36,249 nucleotides of DNA from a virus, in the IMG/VR virus record IMGVR_UViG_3300005095_000094, positions 1-36,249 of that record. One strand, 5' to 3'. A program made the translations under genes and the position numbers. The notes beneath the pieces are model-generated. The model was not told the origin of the DNA. It saw nothing but the letters and a program-made list of their open reading frames with translations, and did not search any database. This document shows, piece by piece, positions 16,741 through 24,463 of the stretch (position 1 is its first letter; each line of letters starts with the position of its first letter).

Positions 16741-17188
16741 GATCGAAGGCATGGAAGAGATCAATGCCGTTTTCAAAAAACTTGACAAAGATATGCAGTG
16801 TGATTTATTAAAAGAGCTTGCAGATCAAACCTTTCTGGCAGCAAGAGACAATGTAGCAAAACATAGCAAAACCGGGAAAATGGAGCATAACCTCAGATCA
16901 GATATTTCATGCAAAAATGGAAATGCCGTCATAGGCGTTGATGATGCAGGCATGATGGTTGACTGGAAAGGGAAGAAAATCAACTATGGTATGTTTGTCC
17001 ACTTTGGCACCAAACCGCACAAAATCTTTCCAAAGCGTGCTCTTCGCTGGGGAGACGGCGGAAAATTTCATTTTGCAAAAGTTGTCAATCATCCAGGCTA
17101 CAAAGGCGATCCGTTTTTATACACTGCACTGGAAGAGGCATCCCAAAGCACGACAAAATTATTTCAAAGGTTTATGAATGAGCTTTAA
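16730..17188 (+). CDS. HK97 gp10-like neck protein
   Basis: TTG start inside the end of the previous gene, behind GAGAGG. The 152-aa product has the gp10 pattern: MEEINAVFKKLDKDM, then a middle beta part and VHFGTKPHKIFPKRALRWG, a typical FGTKPH...I.P..AL box, and a C-terminal helix ending LFQRFMNEL. gp10-like proteins join head and tail. It overlaps the portal gene by 11 nt. Confidence 0.7.
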   Translation: MAVKIEGMEEINAVFKKLDKDMQCDLLKELADQTFLAARDNVAKHSKTGKMEHNLRSDISCKNGNAVIGVDDAGMMVDWKGKKINYGMFVHFGTKPHKIFPKRALRWGDGGKFHFAKVVNHPGYKGDPFLYTALEEASQSTTKLFQRFMNEL

Positions 17189-18458
17189 CACACTATGGAA
17201 GTTTGCATTTGAAGCATACAAAGGAACAGGCGGATTTGAAGATGGAAAATATATAGACAAATATCCGCGTGAGAGCGACAAAAAATACGAAGCAAGACAA
17301 AACATTGCTTACTACTCAAATCTTCTTGCACCGGCTGTCAATAGGTTTGTAGGATATATTTTCAAGGACAAGCCTGTTCGCACGAGTGACAGTGACTTTG
17401 TTAGGCTCGTTTTCGACGACTGTAATAACAGGGGAGACAATATCGATATATTCATCTCTTCTTTTGCCAAAGGTGCAAAAGTGCGCGGTGTCGGGCTTGT
17501 TCTTGTCGATATGCCAAAAGAACTACCGGACAATCGCGCCGACCAGATCGCACAAAGAGCGGTGCCGTATCTTGTTGAAATAGCACCGGAAAACATCATC
17601 TCATACAAAATGGACAACTTCGGGAAATTTGAATATATAACATACAGCGACTCCATAGACCAATCCACACCGGAAGAGAATAAGATCATCGATGTTGAAC
17701 GATACTATGACCAAAACACATGGTCAGTAACGCATAAAGGCGAGATCATTGACAGCGGAGAGCATAGCCTAGGTGTTTGCCCAATTCTGGCTTTTGGTGA
17801 AAACGGTATTTTCCCAGACACCGGAGAGTTTACCGGTGTGGCACAACTTGCAAAGCGTCATTACAACCTCAAAAGCGAACTGGATGAGATATTGCGAGGT
17901 CAAACATTTAGTGTTCTAACACTTCAAGCGGACAACCCGTCAGACTACTCTATCAAACTAGCAACAGACAATGCTATTGTATACGGCAATGATTCAGAAC
18001 GACCTGATTTCATCGCGCCAAAAGATACCCCAGCCGCAACATACCAAAACGAGATCGACAAACTTGAATATCTCATCGATAAAATGACATATAACTTCAC
18101 TACCAACAAAGCACCGGAAAGCGGAATCTCTTTGGAAATCAAATTTCAAGGGCTAAACTCGTCCCTATCAAACTTTGCGATGCGACTTGAGGACTTTGAA
18201 GCCCGTCTTTTTGAGTTGGTATGCAGATACCTTGATATCCAAAACGATGTCACGATTAGCTATAAAAAAGACTTTGCGCTGTCAGATGTGATGCAAGAAA
18301 TCGAAATCCTTGACTCTATAAAAACACTTGGATACGAATTGCCAACATATGAAAGCTTGAAACTGATGCAGATTATAAACAATGACTTGAATGCCGTTGA
18401 AGTGGAAGATGCGGAGAAAATCAGGGGAGAGATAGAGGATATGCTGAAAAGGACTTGA
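17178..18458 (+). CDS. Portal protein (DUF4055-like)
   Basis: A 426-aa protein. The N terminus (WKFAFEAYKGTGGFEDGKYI, YPRESDKKYEARQNIAYYSN) and the central NLKSELDEILRGQTFSVLTLQA and YLIDKMTYNFTTNKAPESGIS segments match the DUF4055 portal group. The portal forms the dodecameric DNA channel and terminase docking site. Here it is on the plus strand, convergent with the MuF gene that normally follows it, so the structural block has been rearranged. Confidence 0.75.
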   Translation: MSFNTLWKFAFEAYKGTGGFEDGKYIDKYPRESDKKYEARQNIAYYSNLLAPAVNRFVGYIFKDKPVRTSDSDFVRLVFDDCNNRGDNIDIFISSFAKGAKVRGVGLVLVDMPKELPDNRADQIAQRAVPYLVEIAPENIISYKMDNFGKFEYITYSDSIDQSTPEENKIIDVERYYDQNTWSVTHKGEIIDSGEHSLGVCPILAFGENGIFPDTGEFTGVAQLAKRHYNLKSELDEILRGQTFSVLTLQADNPSDYSIKLATDNAIVYGNDSERPDFIAPKDTPAATYQNEIDKLEYLIDKMTYNFTTNKAPESGISLEIKFQGLNSSLSNFAMRLEDFEARLFELVCRYLDIQNDVTISYKKDFALSDVMQEIEILDSIKTLGYELPTYESLKLMQIINNDLNAVEVEDAEKIRGEIEDMLKRT

Positions 18459-18490
18459 TTTTTTGCCAAAATATTCGATATAATACAGTA

Positions 18491-18569
18491 AGTAGCAAAT
18501 GAGGTCACATCGGGATGACAGGTAGTGTTATCTACCGTTAGAGCGGGTTCGACTCCCGTCGTTGCTACT
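18491..18569 (+). other. tRNA-like fold at the portal/MuF junction
   Basis: An 8-9 bp outer stem (AGTAGCAA with TTGCTACT) encloses three hairpins: GTCA-TGAC with a G-rich loop (18504-18519), GGTAG-TGTTAT-CTACC (18521-18536) and a T-arm-like GCGGG-TTCGACT-CCCGT (18543-18559). The T arm matches tRNA consensus. The middle hairpin has a 6-nt rather than 7-nt loop, there are 2 extra bases before the outer stem, and no CCA is encoded, so it is not a standard tRNA. The last bases overlap the MuF stop codon on the other strand. It could be a tRNA relic, a decoy or a processing signal. Confidence 0.5.
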
Positions 18570-19992
18570 TTATCTTTATATAAAACCTATTATTAAGATC
18601 ATTTTTCGATATCTTTCCAGCCGTAATTATCTTGCCATATTTTATTGATACAACTATTTTAAACAACTTCCCATCTACTTCACTATTGCATACGTAAATA
18701 AGGTTCTTGTGTTTTTTTATCGTATCAAAATAAACAGCTACTGGAGTTTTTAAATATTTTTTAAAAAGAATTACATCTCTCTTGCTGATTGCCTTGCCTT
18801 TTGACTGTTTATAATCTCTTAATAAATGCATATATTGCGCAACATCTAAAATGATGATTTTTCTATAAATACCTTGCCATACTTTGTTTAAATAATCTGC
18901 AACTTCACTATCTATAACACCAACTGTTACTTCGTTTTGTTTTATTTGTTTGTTTTCAATTTGGAGCATAAACTCATTTATATTCTCACTTCCTTTTACA
19001 ATGTCAGCATACTTAACAATAGGATACTTTGGCCGGACACTATTAAAAATATCCTCTATATCAGCACCTGCATGAAATAGCTGTACTTTCTCACGGCTGC
19101 CAAGTATTCGAGTCTGTTCATGTTCACTAAACTTTGCCATCGTTTCCGTGATAGCTTTTTTCTCTCTCTTAGGTTTCATGTTTTTCAACTTACGATCATT
19201 ATGTACAGGCACATACCTACACCGGCAAAACGGATGCAATGGCAGTGTAACCATCTGCTCTTTTGGCACAACCCCACGCCCATAACCTACATCAAGATTG
19301 GCGTAAAAGTCGCATATATCCACCATTGGATGCCTGGTGCTCATTGTGTAGCGCACAAAGTGTATTTCATCATTTTGTAAATACTCGACTGCATTTTGAT
19401 AGTTCTTTGCGCGAAATAGCTCTGTGTGTGCGATACGGTCTGCGTAAAACCTTGCCTTCTCTTCCAATGCGACGCGGATGGCATTGTCAAACGCTTTTTC
19501 TCCAACCTTGTCTATCTTCTCAAATATTTGACTGTACGCTGTTTTGAGATGCTTTGTTTTTAGCTTCTCTATCTGCTTTATTGTTTTTGTATTGGACAGT
19601 TCTTTTTTAATGTACTTTGGCAGTTTCTTTTTTACTTCAAGCACCTCTTTGTCTTGGAAGCCATACCCGGCATATAGTTTTTTTGAAAGATCTTTGATAG
19701 TCTTTTTAGATTTGATTTGATCAGCTATGAGATACGATGTGCTATTTACGATCTGTTTTGCATTCTTATAAAGTGTATCGCTTAGTGCTACACCAGTGAG
19801 CAAATCAGGCGGCATCTCGTCAAGCACAGAAAGCTGATCTTCGATGATCTTTGCTACCTCTGCATTGTATTTGTCAAACTCTTTTTTCAGAGTTTTTTTG
19901 ATCTGCCTTATCGTATAGCCACGCCTTGCAAGTTTTGCCGCTTTTTCGTAAAGATCTTGTGATAAATGCTCAAACATCTTTGACGATCTCAT
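18565..19992 (-). CDS. MuF-family minor head protein with C-terminal RNase-like domain
   Basis: A 475-aa protein. The MuF region lies at about residues 170-270: AHTELFRAKNYQNAVEYLQN, TRHPMVDICDFYA and LPLHPFCRCRY. MuF proteins sit at the portal and enter the cell with DNA. After a linker, residues about 330-475 (VIDSEVADYLNK, YMHLLRD, TPVAVYFDTIKKHKNLIYV, IVVSIKYG...TAG) resemble the phage barnase/EndoU/colicin E5-D/RelE-like nuclease domains (PBECR) known as MuF C-terminal effectors. The family match is by memory of pattern and should be tested. Confidence 0.75.
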   Translation of the reverse strand: MRSSKMFEHLSQDLYEKAAKLARRGYTIRQIKKTLKKEFDKYNAEVAKIIEDQLSVLDEMPPDLLTGVALSDTLYKNAKQIVNSTSYLIADQIKSKKTIKDLSKKLYAGYGFQDKEVLEVKKKLPKYIKKELSNTKTIKQIEKLKTKHLKTAYSQIFEKIDKVGEKAFDNAIRVALEEKARFYADRIAHTELFRAKNYQNAVEYLQNDEIHFVRYTMSTRHPMVDICDFYANLDVGYGRGVVPKEQMVTLPLHPFCRCRYVPVHNDRKLKNMKPKREKKAITETMAKFSEHEQTRILGSREKVQLFHAGADIEDIFNSVRPKYPIVKYADIVKGSENINEFMLQIENKQIKQNEVTVGVIDSEVADYLNKVWQGIYRKIIILDVAQYMHLLRDYKQSKGKAISKRDVILFKKYLKTPVAVYFDTIKKHKNLIYVCNSEVDGKLFKIVVSIKYGKIITAGKISKNDLNNRFYIKIK

Positions 19993-20218
19993 ATATTCTG
20001 TTGACGCTCTTTGCGTAGGATGTAGATAATACTTTCACAGCGGTAGGCTTTGTCATATTCATATCTCTTAATTTTTTATATTTATTGCGAATCTCTTCCG
20101 CTTCGATCTCTGCCTTTGAAAACTTTATGGTGTACCCGCTGCAATACTGAAGCAGTGCTTCATAATGCTCATCAGGCAGTATAAATTTCAAATTGCTCCA
20201 GTGCATATTTTTGTCCAT
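19970..20218 (-). CDS. Hypothetical protein between terminase and MuF, 82 aa
   Basis: The ORF overlaps the terminase stop and runs 23 nt into the MuF gene. The 82-aa helical, basic protein (SNLKFILPDEHYEALLQYCSG, YKKLRDMNMTKPTAVKVLS) has a possible helix-turn-helix in its second half. Position suggests a packaging or portal helper, but no family is recognised. Confidence 0.55.
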   Translation of the reverse strand: MDKNMHWSNLKFILPDEHYEALLQYCSGYTIKFSKAEIEAEEIRNKYKKLRDMNMTKPTAVKVLSTSYAKSVNRIYEIVKDV

Positions 20219-21441
20219 TAAATCAACCCCAGTTTTAAAGATTTTGCCCCTGTTTTCTTTGCAATAAGCGGAGATACCCCATACCGCATCGCATCCATAG
20301 CGTCATCGTTCTCTTTGATAGGCTCTTCTAGCGTATTGCCCTCTTTGTCCATCTTCCAGCAATACGTTTTTATCTCTCGTAAAATGTTTGTACTTCTGGC
20401 GGTAATGTGAATATTCATCCCCTGTAAAACATTGATCCCTGCAAAAACATCCTTTTTGGTGTCCCCTACTCTCATGCCCTCTTTTTTCAGATCTGAAATA
20501 AGATCAGGTCTAGCTGTGTCCGGGAAAACCTGCACATTAAAAAGATCAGGTCTATTTTTCTTCAGCCATTTCAAAAAGAAACTGTTTGTCTGTTCAGACC
20601 TGTAATATACTTCATCGATGTAGAGATTGTTTTTGTCGATTTTGATGTGTACCAACACCTGTGGATGCACGTAGCCAAAGTCAAGACCTAGTGTTTCGAT
20701 CTCTGCAAAGTCAGGCATTTTCTCAACAACTTGATAGTTTTCGTAAATAGCACCTTTAAGTGTTCCCCATTCTCCAAGAGCATACACACGGTAATATGTC
20801 TCGTTTGTCTCTTTCAGTGCCTCTATACGCCGTTTATACTCATCATCTATGAATGCATTGTCAAGGTATGTTGTTTTAAGCACAAGTGCATCTTTTTCAA
20901 CACGGTCGAAAAAACGCTTTTTGAGCCAATGGTGTTCAGATATAGGGTTAAATGTCAAAATGATCTGTTTATAGTTTTTAAGATTTTTACCTCGTATCCT
21001 CAGATCAAGCTGATCAAGATCTGCCTCTGTGAACTCACTCGCCTCTTCCAGCCATGCCGATGTGATTCCTTTGAGCGATTTCAGCTTTTCAACATTGTCA
21101 AAACCTCGGAAAATGATACTATTGTTGTTTGGTCCCTTGATCGTCATTTCACCGGTCGGAGACTCTGAATATTGAAACAAGGCGCGAACGCTCATCGATT
21201 CAATAGCATCTATCAACTCGGCTCTGACACTTTCTCTGATTGTATCCTTTACTTTTCTAGCTGCAAGAAATTTATGATTTTTTTCTGTGATCATCCGGTA
21301 TATGATCTTTTGTGCAGCAGTGACACTTTTCCCGCTTCCTGCGCCACCATAAAGCACTTCATATCTACTCTTATCATGAAATACAGGATAATACACCTTA
21401 TTGACGAGTTTCGGAAACTCGGAAAGATCAATCTTGATCAT
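20218..21441 (-). CDS. terL: Terminase large subunit
   Basis: About 407 aa from the ATG at 21441; a TTG at 21465 in frame is an alternative start. Walker A GGAGSGKS lies at about residues 32-39 and the Walker B / catalytic Glu in SAWLEEASEF at about 137. The nuclease domain opens with LGLDFGYVHPQVLVHI and has later acidic residues (NLYIDEVYYR, FPDTARPDLI, DDAMDAMRYG). This is the PBSX-type packaging motor that cuts and pumps DNA through the portal. Confidence 0.93.
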   Translation of the reverse strand: MIKIDLSEFPKLVNKVYYPVFHDKSRYEVLYGGAGSGKSVTAAQKIIYRMITEKNHKFLAARKVKDTIRESVRAELIDAIESMSVRALFQYSESPTGEMTIKGPNNNSIIFRGFDNVEKLKSLKGITSAWLEEASEFTEADLDQLDLRIRGKNLKNYKQIILTFNPISEHHWLKKRFFDRVEKDALVLKTTYLDNAFIDDEYKRRIEALKETNETYYRVYALGEWGTLKGAIYENYQVVEKMPDFAEIETLGLDFGYVHPQVLVHIKIDKNNLYIDEVYYRSEQTNSFFLKWLKKNRPDLFNVQVFPDTARPDLISDLKKEGMRVGDTKKDVFAGINVLQGMNIHITARSTNILREIKTYCWKMDKEGNTLEEPIKENDDAMDAMRYGVSPLIAKKTGAKSLKLGLI

Positions 21442-21955
21442 CGCCCCACTCTGGTGCCTTGACAACTATGACATCGTTTGTCTTTTGTCTGTTGTCTCTT
21501 TCGTATCCTCCAAGATGTCGCATCAGCATATCCAGCGCTGATTGTTTGCTCGCCATCTTGTATTTCACAACCTCTTCCTCTTCTCCTTCTCCTATGTATC
21601 TTCGGTTTACGACAACCTCTGTGATAGCCGCAGCCGCTTCGTCCTCGATGGCAGATATGTTTTTCAACTTGTTGTTTTCGTCAAAGAGTTTTTTCGGGTC
21701 CATAAAGCCTATTTTTGCCAATTCTTTGACTACTTTTTCAATCGTAATCATCGTCCGTTCTTCGGCTTTTTCCTGAAGCTCCTTAATCCTTACCGAAACG
21801 TTACCGCTACTCATTAACTCACTCGCTTTAATGTGGATCGTGTTCGCCTTCATCCTGCTTGCGTTATACGCCCTTCTGTACGCCTCTGATGCATTGCCTG
21901 TTTTAACATACTCCTGACAAAAGTTTTCCTGTTTTTGTGTTAGCTTTCTCGCCAT
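21428..21955 (-). CDS. terS: Terminase small subunit
   Basis: A 175-aa protein with the XtmA/Terminase_2 start: LTQKQENFCQEYVKTGNASEAYRRAY, a helix-turn-helix that binds the packaging site, then an oligomerisation helix (EKAEERTMITIEKVVKELAKIGF) and the C-terminal MASKQSALDMLMRHLGGY segment typical of the family. It overlaps terL by 14 nt. Confidence 0.9.
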   Translation of the reverse strand: MARKLTQKQENFCQEYVKTGNASEAYRRAYNASRMKANTIHIKASELMSSGNVSVRIKELQEKAEERTMITIEKVVKELAKIGFMDPKKLFDENNKLKNISAIEDEAAAAITEVVVNRRYIGEGEEEEVVKYKMASKQSALDMLMRHLGGYERDNRQKTNDVIVVKAPEWGDDQD

Positions 21956-21963
21956 TTACTTCC

Positions 21964-22263
21964 CTACTCCTGCAACCACCAGTAATAATTCTTATACCTG
22001 TCTGCCTTAATGGCATCAGAATCATTCTGGTTTTTATTTCTGCTGTATTTTAAATAATTTACTTTTGCAAATATTGCCAATTCCTGTGGAGAGAACAATA
22101 CTTCCATGATATCTATCATTTCACACTCTTGCGGCAACATCCTTTCGACTTGTTCAAGTTCACATTCTAAAAACATATCTCCTGCATTTCTGGCGTGTTG
22201 CAATACTTCATCTCGATTTACTTTGTAATGTGTTGAGTTTGGATCTTTTAGCGGGTGACTCAT
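21964..22263 (-). CDS. DUF3310-like phage protein
   Basis: A 99-aa protein. The pattern NSTHYKVN, then CEMIDIMEVLFSPQELAIFAKVNYLKYSRNKN and ADRYKNYYWWLQ matches the small DUF3310-type proteins (short helical, with a conserved K-Y-x-x-R-x-x-x-K core) found in phage replication modules. Role unknown. It overlaps the RusA gene by 4 nt. Confidence 0.55.
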   Translation of the reverse strand: MSHPLKDPNSTHYKVNRDEVLQHARNAGDMFLECELEQVERMLPQECEMIDIMEVLFSPQELAIFAKVNYLKYSRNKNQNDSDAIKADRYKNYYWWLQE

Positions 22264-22619
22264 TCTATCTCCTCAATCAAAATATCAAACCCGTCAAACC
22301 CGGCATTTCTCTCCAGTGATGCGTAAATCTGCACAATCTGTCTGTCATTGGCATATGCCACGCCTTCAAGCGCGTCCTGAATCACTTTGATAGTATTGTC
22401 CAGATCGCGCCGTCCTTGCTTTTTTAGGTACAACCTATATACAAGCCTACAATCACCTTCGATCTTCTTAATACGGGCATTTTTTGCAAGGATATACAGG
22501 TATTGCTTGAAATCTTTAGCTTTTTGCGTGATGTAGTTTCCTGTATACCTGCCATTTACAACTTTCGGTTTCCAGTAGTTGTTTATCGACGGAGGGAGTA
22601 TATCGCGGCATTTGATCAT
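22260..22619 (-). CDS. rusA: RusA-family Holliday junction resolvase
   Basis: A 119-aa protein with the RusA signature RRDLDNTIKVIQDALEG...ANDRQI: two conserved Asp in the DLDN box and one in the ND-R segment, which bind metal. The N terminus PPSINNYW is also typical. It cuts four-way junctions that arise in phage recombination or block packaging. It lies between replication and terminase genes, a frequent place for RusA. Confidence 0.9.
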   Translation of the reverse strand: MIKCRDILPPSINNYWKPKVVNGRYTGNYITQKAKDFKQYLYILAKNARIKKIEGDCRLVYRLYLKKQGRRDLDNTIKVIQDALEGVAYANDRQIVQIYASLERNAGFDGFDILIEEIE

Positions 22620-22816
22620 ATTTCACTCCCGTCGCTGTTTCGAAACCGGATCAGATCGTAATAATCGTTTTGCATACACTCTTTGTCGCTCAGCATCCAT
22701 AATCTAGGTTGTTTTTCAACATCCTTCTGATCGTAGTTTCCAAGCCATCTTTTACAACCTCTTCTGTGAATGCAGTCTTTTGAGTTGCAGTATGTCATAT
22801 CTGTGTTTATTCTCAT
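22616..22816 (-). CDS. Small Cys-rich protein, possible zinc-binding
   Basis: The start at 22816 overlaps the upstream stop (ATGA) and follows AGGAG; the longer frame from 22909 lies inside that gene. The 66-aa product has a Cys/His cluster: YCNSKDCIHRRGCKRW, with a further Cys in SDKECMQND. This suggests a small zinc-binding domain. Function unknown. Confidence 0.6.
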   Translation of the reverse strand: MRINTDMTYCNSKDCIHRRGCKRWLGNYDQKDVEKQPRLWMLSDKECMQNDYYDLIRFRNSDGSEI

Positions 22817-23022
22817 AACTCCTGCCTTTTCGTGCTGGTAAACTCTATGTTCGCGCTTTTGATTTTTTTGTCCCGCTTCTCTTTTGCTTTGTATCCTTCC
22901 TGAAAACAATATGTCATTAGTTTCAGGAGTGAATCTTTTTGTTTTTCTGTGCCTTCTCTTGTTTCCAACATCTCAACAACCTCGTTTTTAAAGTCATACA
23001 GTTCAACCATTTTATTACTCAC
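22813..23022 (-). CDS. Hypothetical helical protein, 69 aa
   Basis: The GTG at 23022 overlaps the SSB-like stop; an internal ATG at 23010 is an alternative. The product is helical and charged (VELYDFKNEVVEMLETREG, QEGYKAKEKRDKKIKS). It belongs to the overlapping chain of small replication-module genes. No family recognised. Confidence 0.5.
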   Translation of the reverse strand: MSNKMVELYDFKNEVVEMLETREGTEKQKDSLLKLMTYCFQEGYKAKEKRDKKIKSANIEFTSTKRQEL

Positions 23023-23504
23023 TAAAACAGTATCTCATCATCTGTAATATCAGGTGTCGGATAGTTGTTGTCGTGCACTACAGGAACTTCGTTAAACTTC
23101 ACTGCCTGTGATGCGTCCGGCATCTCTTCCATCGGCTTGGTCAGTTTGCTTTTTTCATACTGTTTGATGACAGCTTTTGTCTTTTGTTGTCCTGCGTTGT
23201 TCGTATAGTTTTCAAGTTCCACATGACCGATCACATACCGACCGACCATCTTTTGTGTATCCACAACGGCTGGCATCTGAAGTGCATCTGTGACGAGTTT
23301 CAGTCTCCATAGCGAGTTTTGTGTCAAAACAATCTCATCGTAAATGATTTGTCCATTTTTATCTACAAACTTGATCTTTAAAATCTGGTTGCCGTTTTTT
23401 GATCGTCCATCTTCGATTACTTCGACAACTTTGAGGATGTACTGCCCCGGTTGCTTGATGTATCTTCTGTCTTCTACTTCAACGCCGTTTAAATCGATTA
23501 TCAT
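23022..23504 (-). CDS. Single-strand DNA-binding-like protein (DUF669-type)
   Basis: A 160-aa protein with a beta-rich OB-like body (PGQYILKVVEVIEDGRSKNG, LKIKFVDKNGQIIYDEIVL, WRLKLVTDALQ, MVGRYVIGHVEL). It ends in a disordered linker and the acidic tip DDEILF, which mimics the DDDIPF-type tail through which bacterial SSBs bind partners. The layout matches phage DUF669 proteins found with recombination genes. It would protect single strands at replication forks. Confidence 0.7.
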   Translation of the reverse strand: MIIDLNGVEVEDRRYIKQPGQYILKVVEVIEDGRSKNGNQILKIKFVDKNGQIIYDEIVLTQNSLWRLKLVTDALQMPAVVDTQKMVGRYVIGHVELENYTNNAGQQKTKAVIKQYEKSKLTKPMEEMPDASQAVKFNEVPVVHDNNYPTPDITDDEILF

Positions 23505-23608
23505 TTTTTGTCCTTTTTAAATTCTCCACACTTCTCATCTGTGTGGTTGTACATTTTTTTAATATGAGACTCTGAATAGTCACAACTGTTTTGTCCTGGT
23601 TGTTTCAT
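23501..23608 (-). CDS. Small protein, 35 aa
   Basis: A short ORF joined to both neighbours by ATGA overlaps. It holds two Cys (QNSCDYSES and DEKCGEF) and a Lys-rich end. Its place in an uninterrupted chain of overlapping genes is the main reason to call it. Confidence 0.45.
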   Translation of the reverse strand: MKQPGQNSCDYSESHIKKMYNHTDEKCGEFKKDKK

Positions 23609-23649
23609 GTTTCACTCTTCTTTTTAGTTTTTTCTCTGTTTGCACTCAT
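23605..23649 (-). CDS. Possible 14-aa ORF bridging two genes
   Basis: MSANREKTKKKSET overlaps the gene before and after by ATGA. It may serve only to couple translation through this stretch. Confidence 0.25.
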   Translation of the reverse strand: MSANREKTKKKSET

Positions 23650-24038
23650 GCCGCCGCTCCATAAGAAACTTCCGTATAGTTTCTCTCATCTTCTTTTTTG
23701 ATCATAAGCGTCCCGTCGATGTAAAACTCTTTTGGCTGTGTGTTGGTTTTGATAAGCTCGTCTATGAACTTCCAAATATTTTTTTCAAGCAGCATCGGAG
23801 AGAAGAACAGTGCTATTCTTCTACCTGCTGCAAGATGCTTATAGGCTGCTTCGTAAACTTTTGTAGGCAAAGGGTATATATCCCCGTTTTTTGAGACGTG
23901 GACACTGTTTAGTTCTTTGACACTGTTTATAAAGCTGAGTCTGTCGATGTGGCTAAATGCTGTGATGCACCCTTTCACCTGTTCTGGTGTGAAGCCGTAA
24001 AACGCCGCTAGTTCTCTTTCAAGTTTCGTGTAGATCAT
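23646..24038 (-). CDS. Hypothetical replication-module protein, 130 aa
   Basis: The start at 24038 overlaps the upstream stop (ATGA) behind GGAGAG, and is preferred to 24059. The 130-aa protein is mixed alpha/beta (YTKLERELAAFYGFTPEQVK, YPLPTKVYEAAYKHLAAGRR, LEKNIWKFIDELIK). It follows the replication initiator, where helicase loaders often lie, but no loader motif (such as a Walker box) is present. Function unknown. Confidence 0.5.
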   Translation of the reverse strand: MIYTKLERELAAFYGFTPEQVKGCITAFSHIDRLSFINSVKELNSVHVSKNGDIYPLPTKVYEAAYKHLAAGRRIALFFSPMLLEKNIWKFIDELIKTNTQPKEFYIDGTLMIKKEDERNYTEVSYGAAA

Positions 24039-24463
24039 GACACTCTCCTGAACGCACATCCTGCCAGTGAAGCCACCTGTTGTGCCATTTGTGCATCTTC
24101 GCTTTGTTCGTCTTCTATGTGTTTGTTTGTTGCAGCTACTTTGACGATCGCAAGATCCTCATACGCTGCTTCTGTTTCGTCAAAGCTAAGATACGCTTCT
24201 CCTTTGCTGAGCGTGATAACTTTTGGAGCTGTAATCGTCTCACCGTATTTTTTCGCGTTTGACACCCACGTGTTGTATGCCCTGCTCCAGTCTTTGAACT
24301 TGGAGCCTTTAGCGGCGTGATAATTTACAAAATCATCGAACAAAAACGCACGATCTTTTTTGATGGCGTATGCTCTTAATTTGAGCTTGTAATCTTCTGA
24401 GAGATTTTCAAAAGCTGTGAGTCTGTTTAGCGAAAATGAAAAACTTTTTTGGTTTACTTTTTT
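24035..24463 (-). CDS. Replication initiator, C-terminal part (other side of a frameshift)
   Basis: This frame continues the initiator gene after its A7 tract: VNQKSFSFSLNRLTAFENLS, a helical stretch, then FDDFVNYHAAKGSKFKDWSRAYNTWV. The last piece matches the C-terminal D-F-x-x-Y-x-x-x-x-x-x-x-F-x-D-W-x-x-A-x-x-x-W box of many phage replication proteins. No ribosome site or ATG starts it independently. Removing one A from the A7 run (24458-24464) joins it to the N-terminal part as one protein of about 298 aa, near the usual length of lambda O-like initiators. Confidence 0.65.
   Translation of the reverse strand, partial: KKVNQKSFSFSLNRLTAFENLSEDYKLKLRAYAIKKDRAFLFDDFVNYHAAKGSKFKDWSRAYNTWVSNAKKYGETITAPKVITLSKGEAYLSFDETEAAYEDLAIVKVAATNKHIEDEQSEDAQMAQQVASLAGCAFRRVS

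Noticed and set aside
18491-18569. Calling this element a functional tRNA
   Set aside because: The middle loop has 6 nt, there are extra bases between T arm and outer stem, and CCA is absent.
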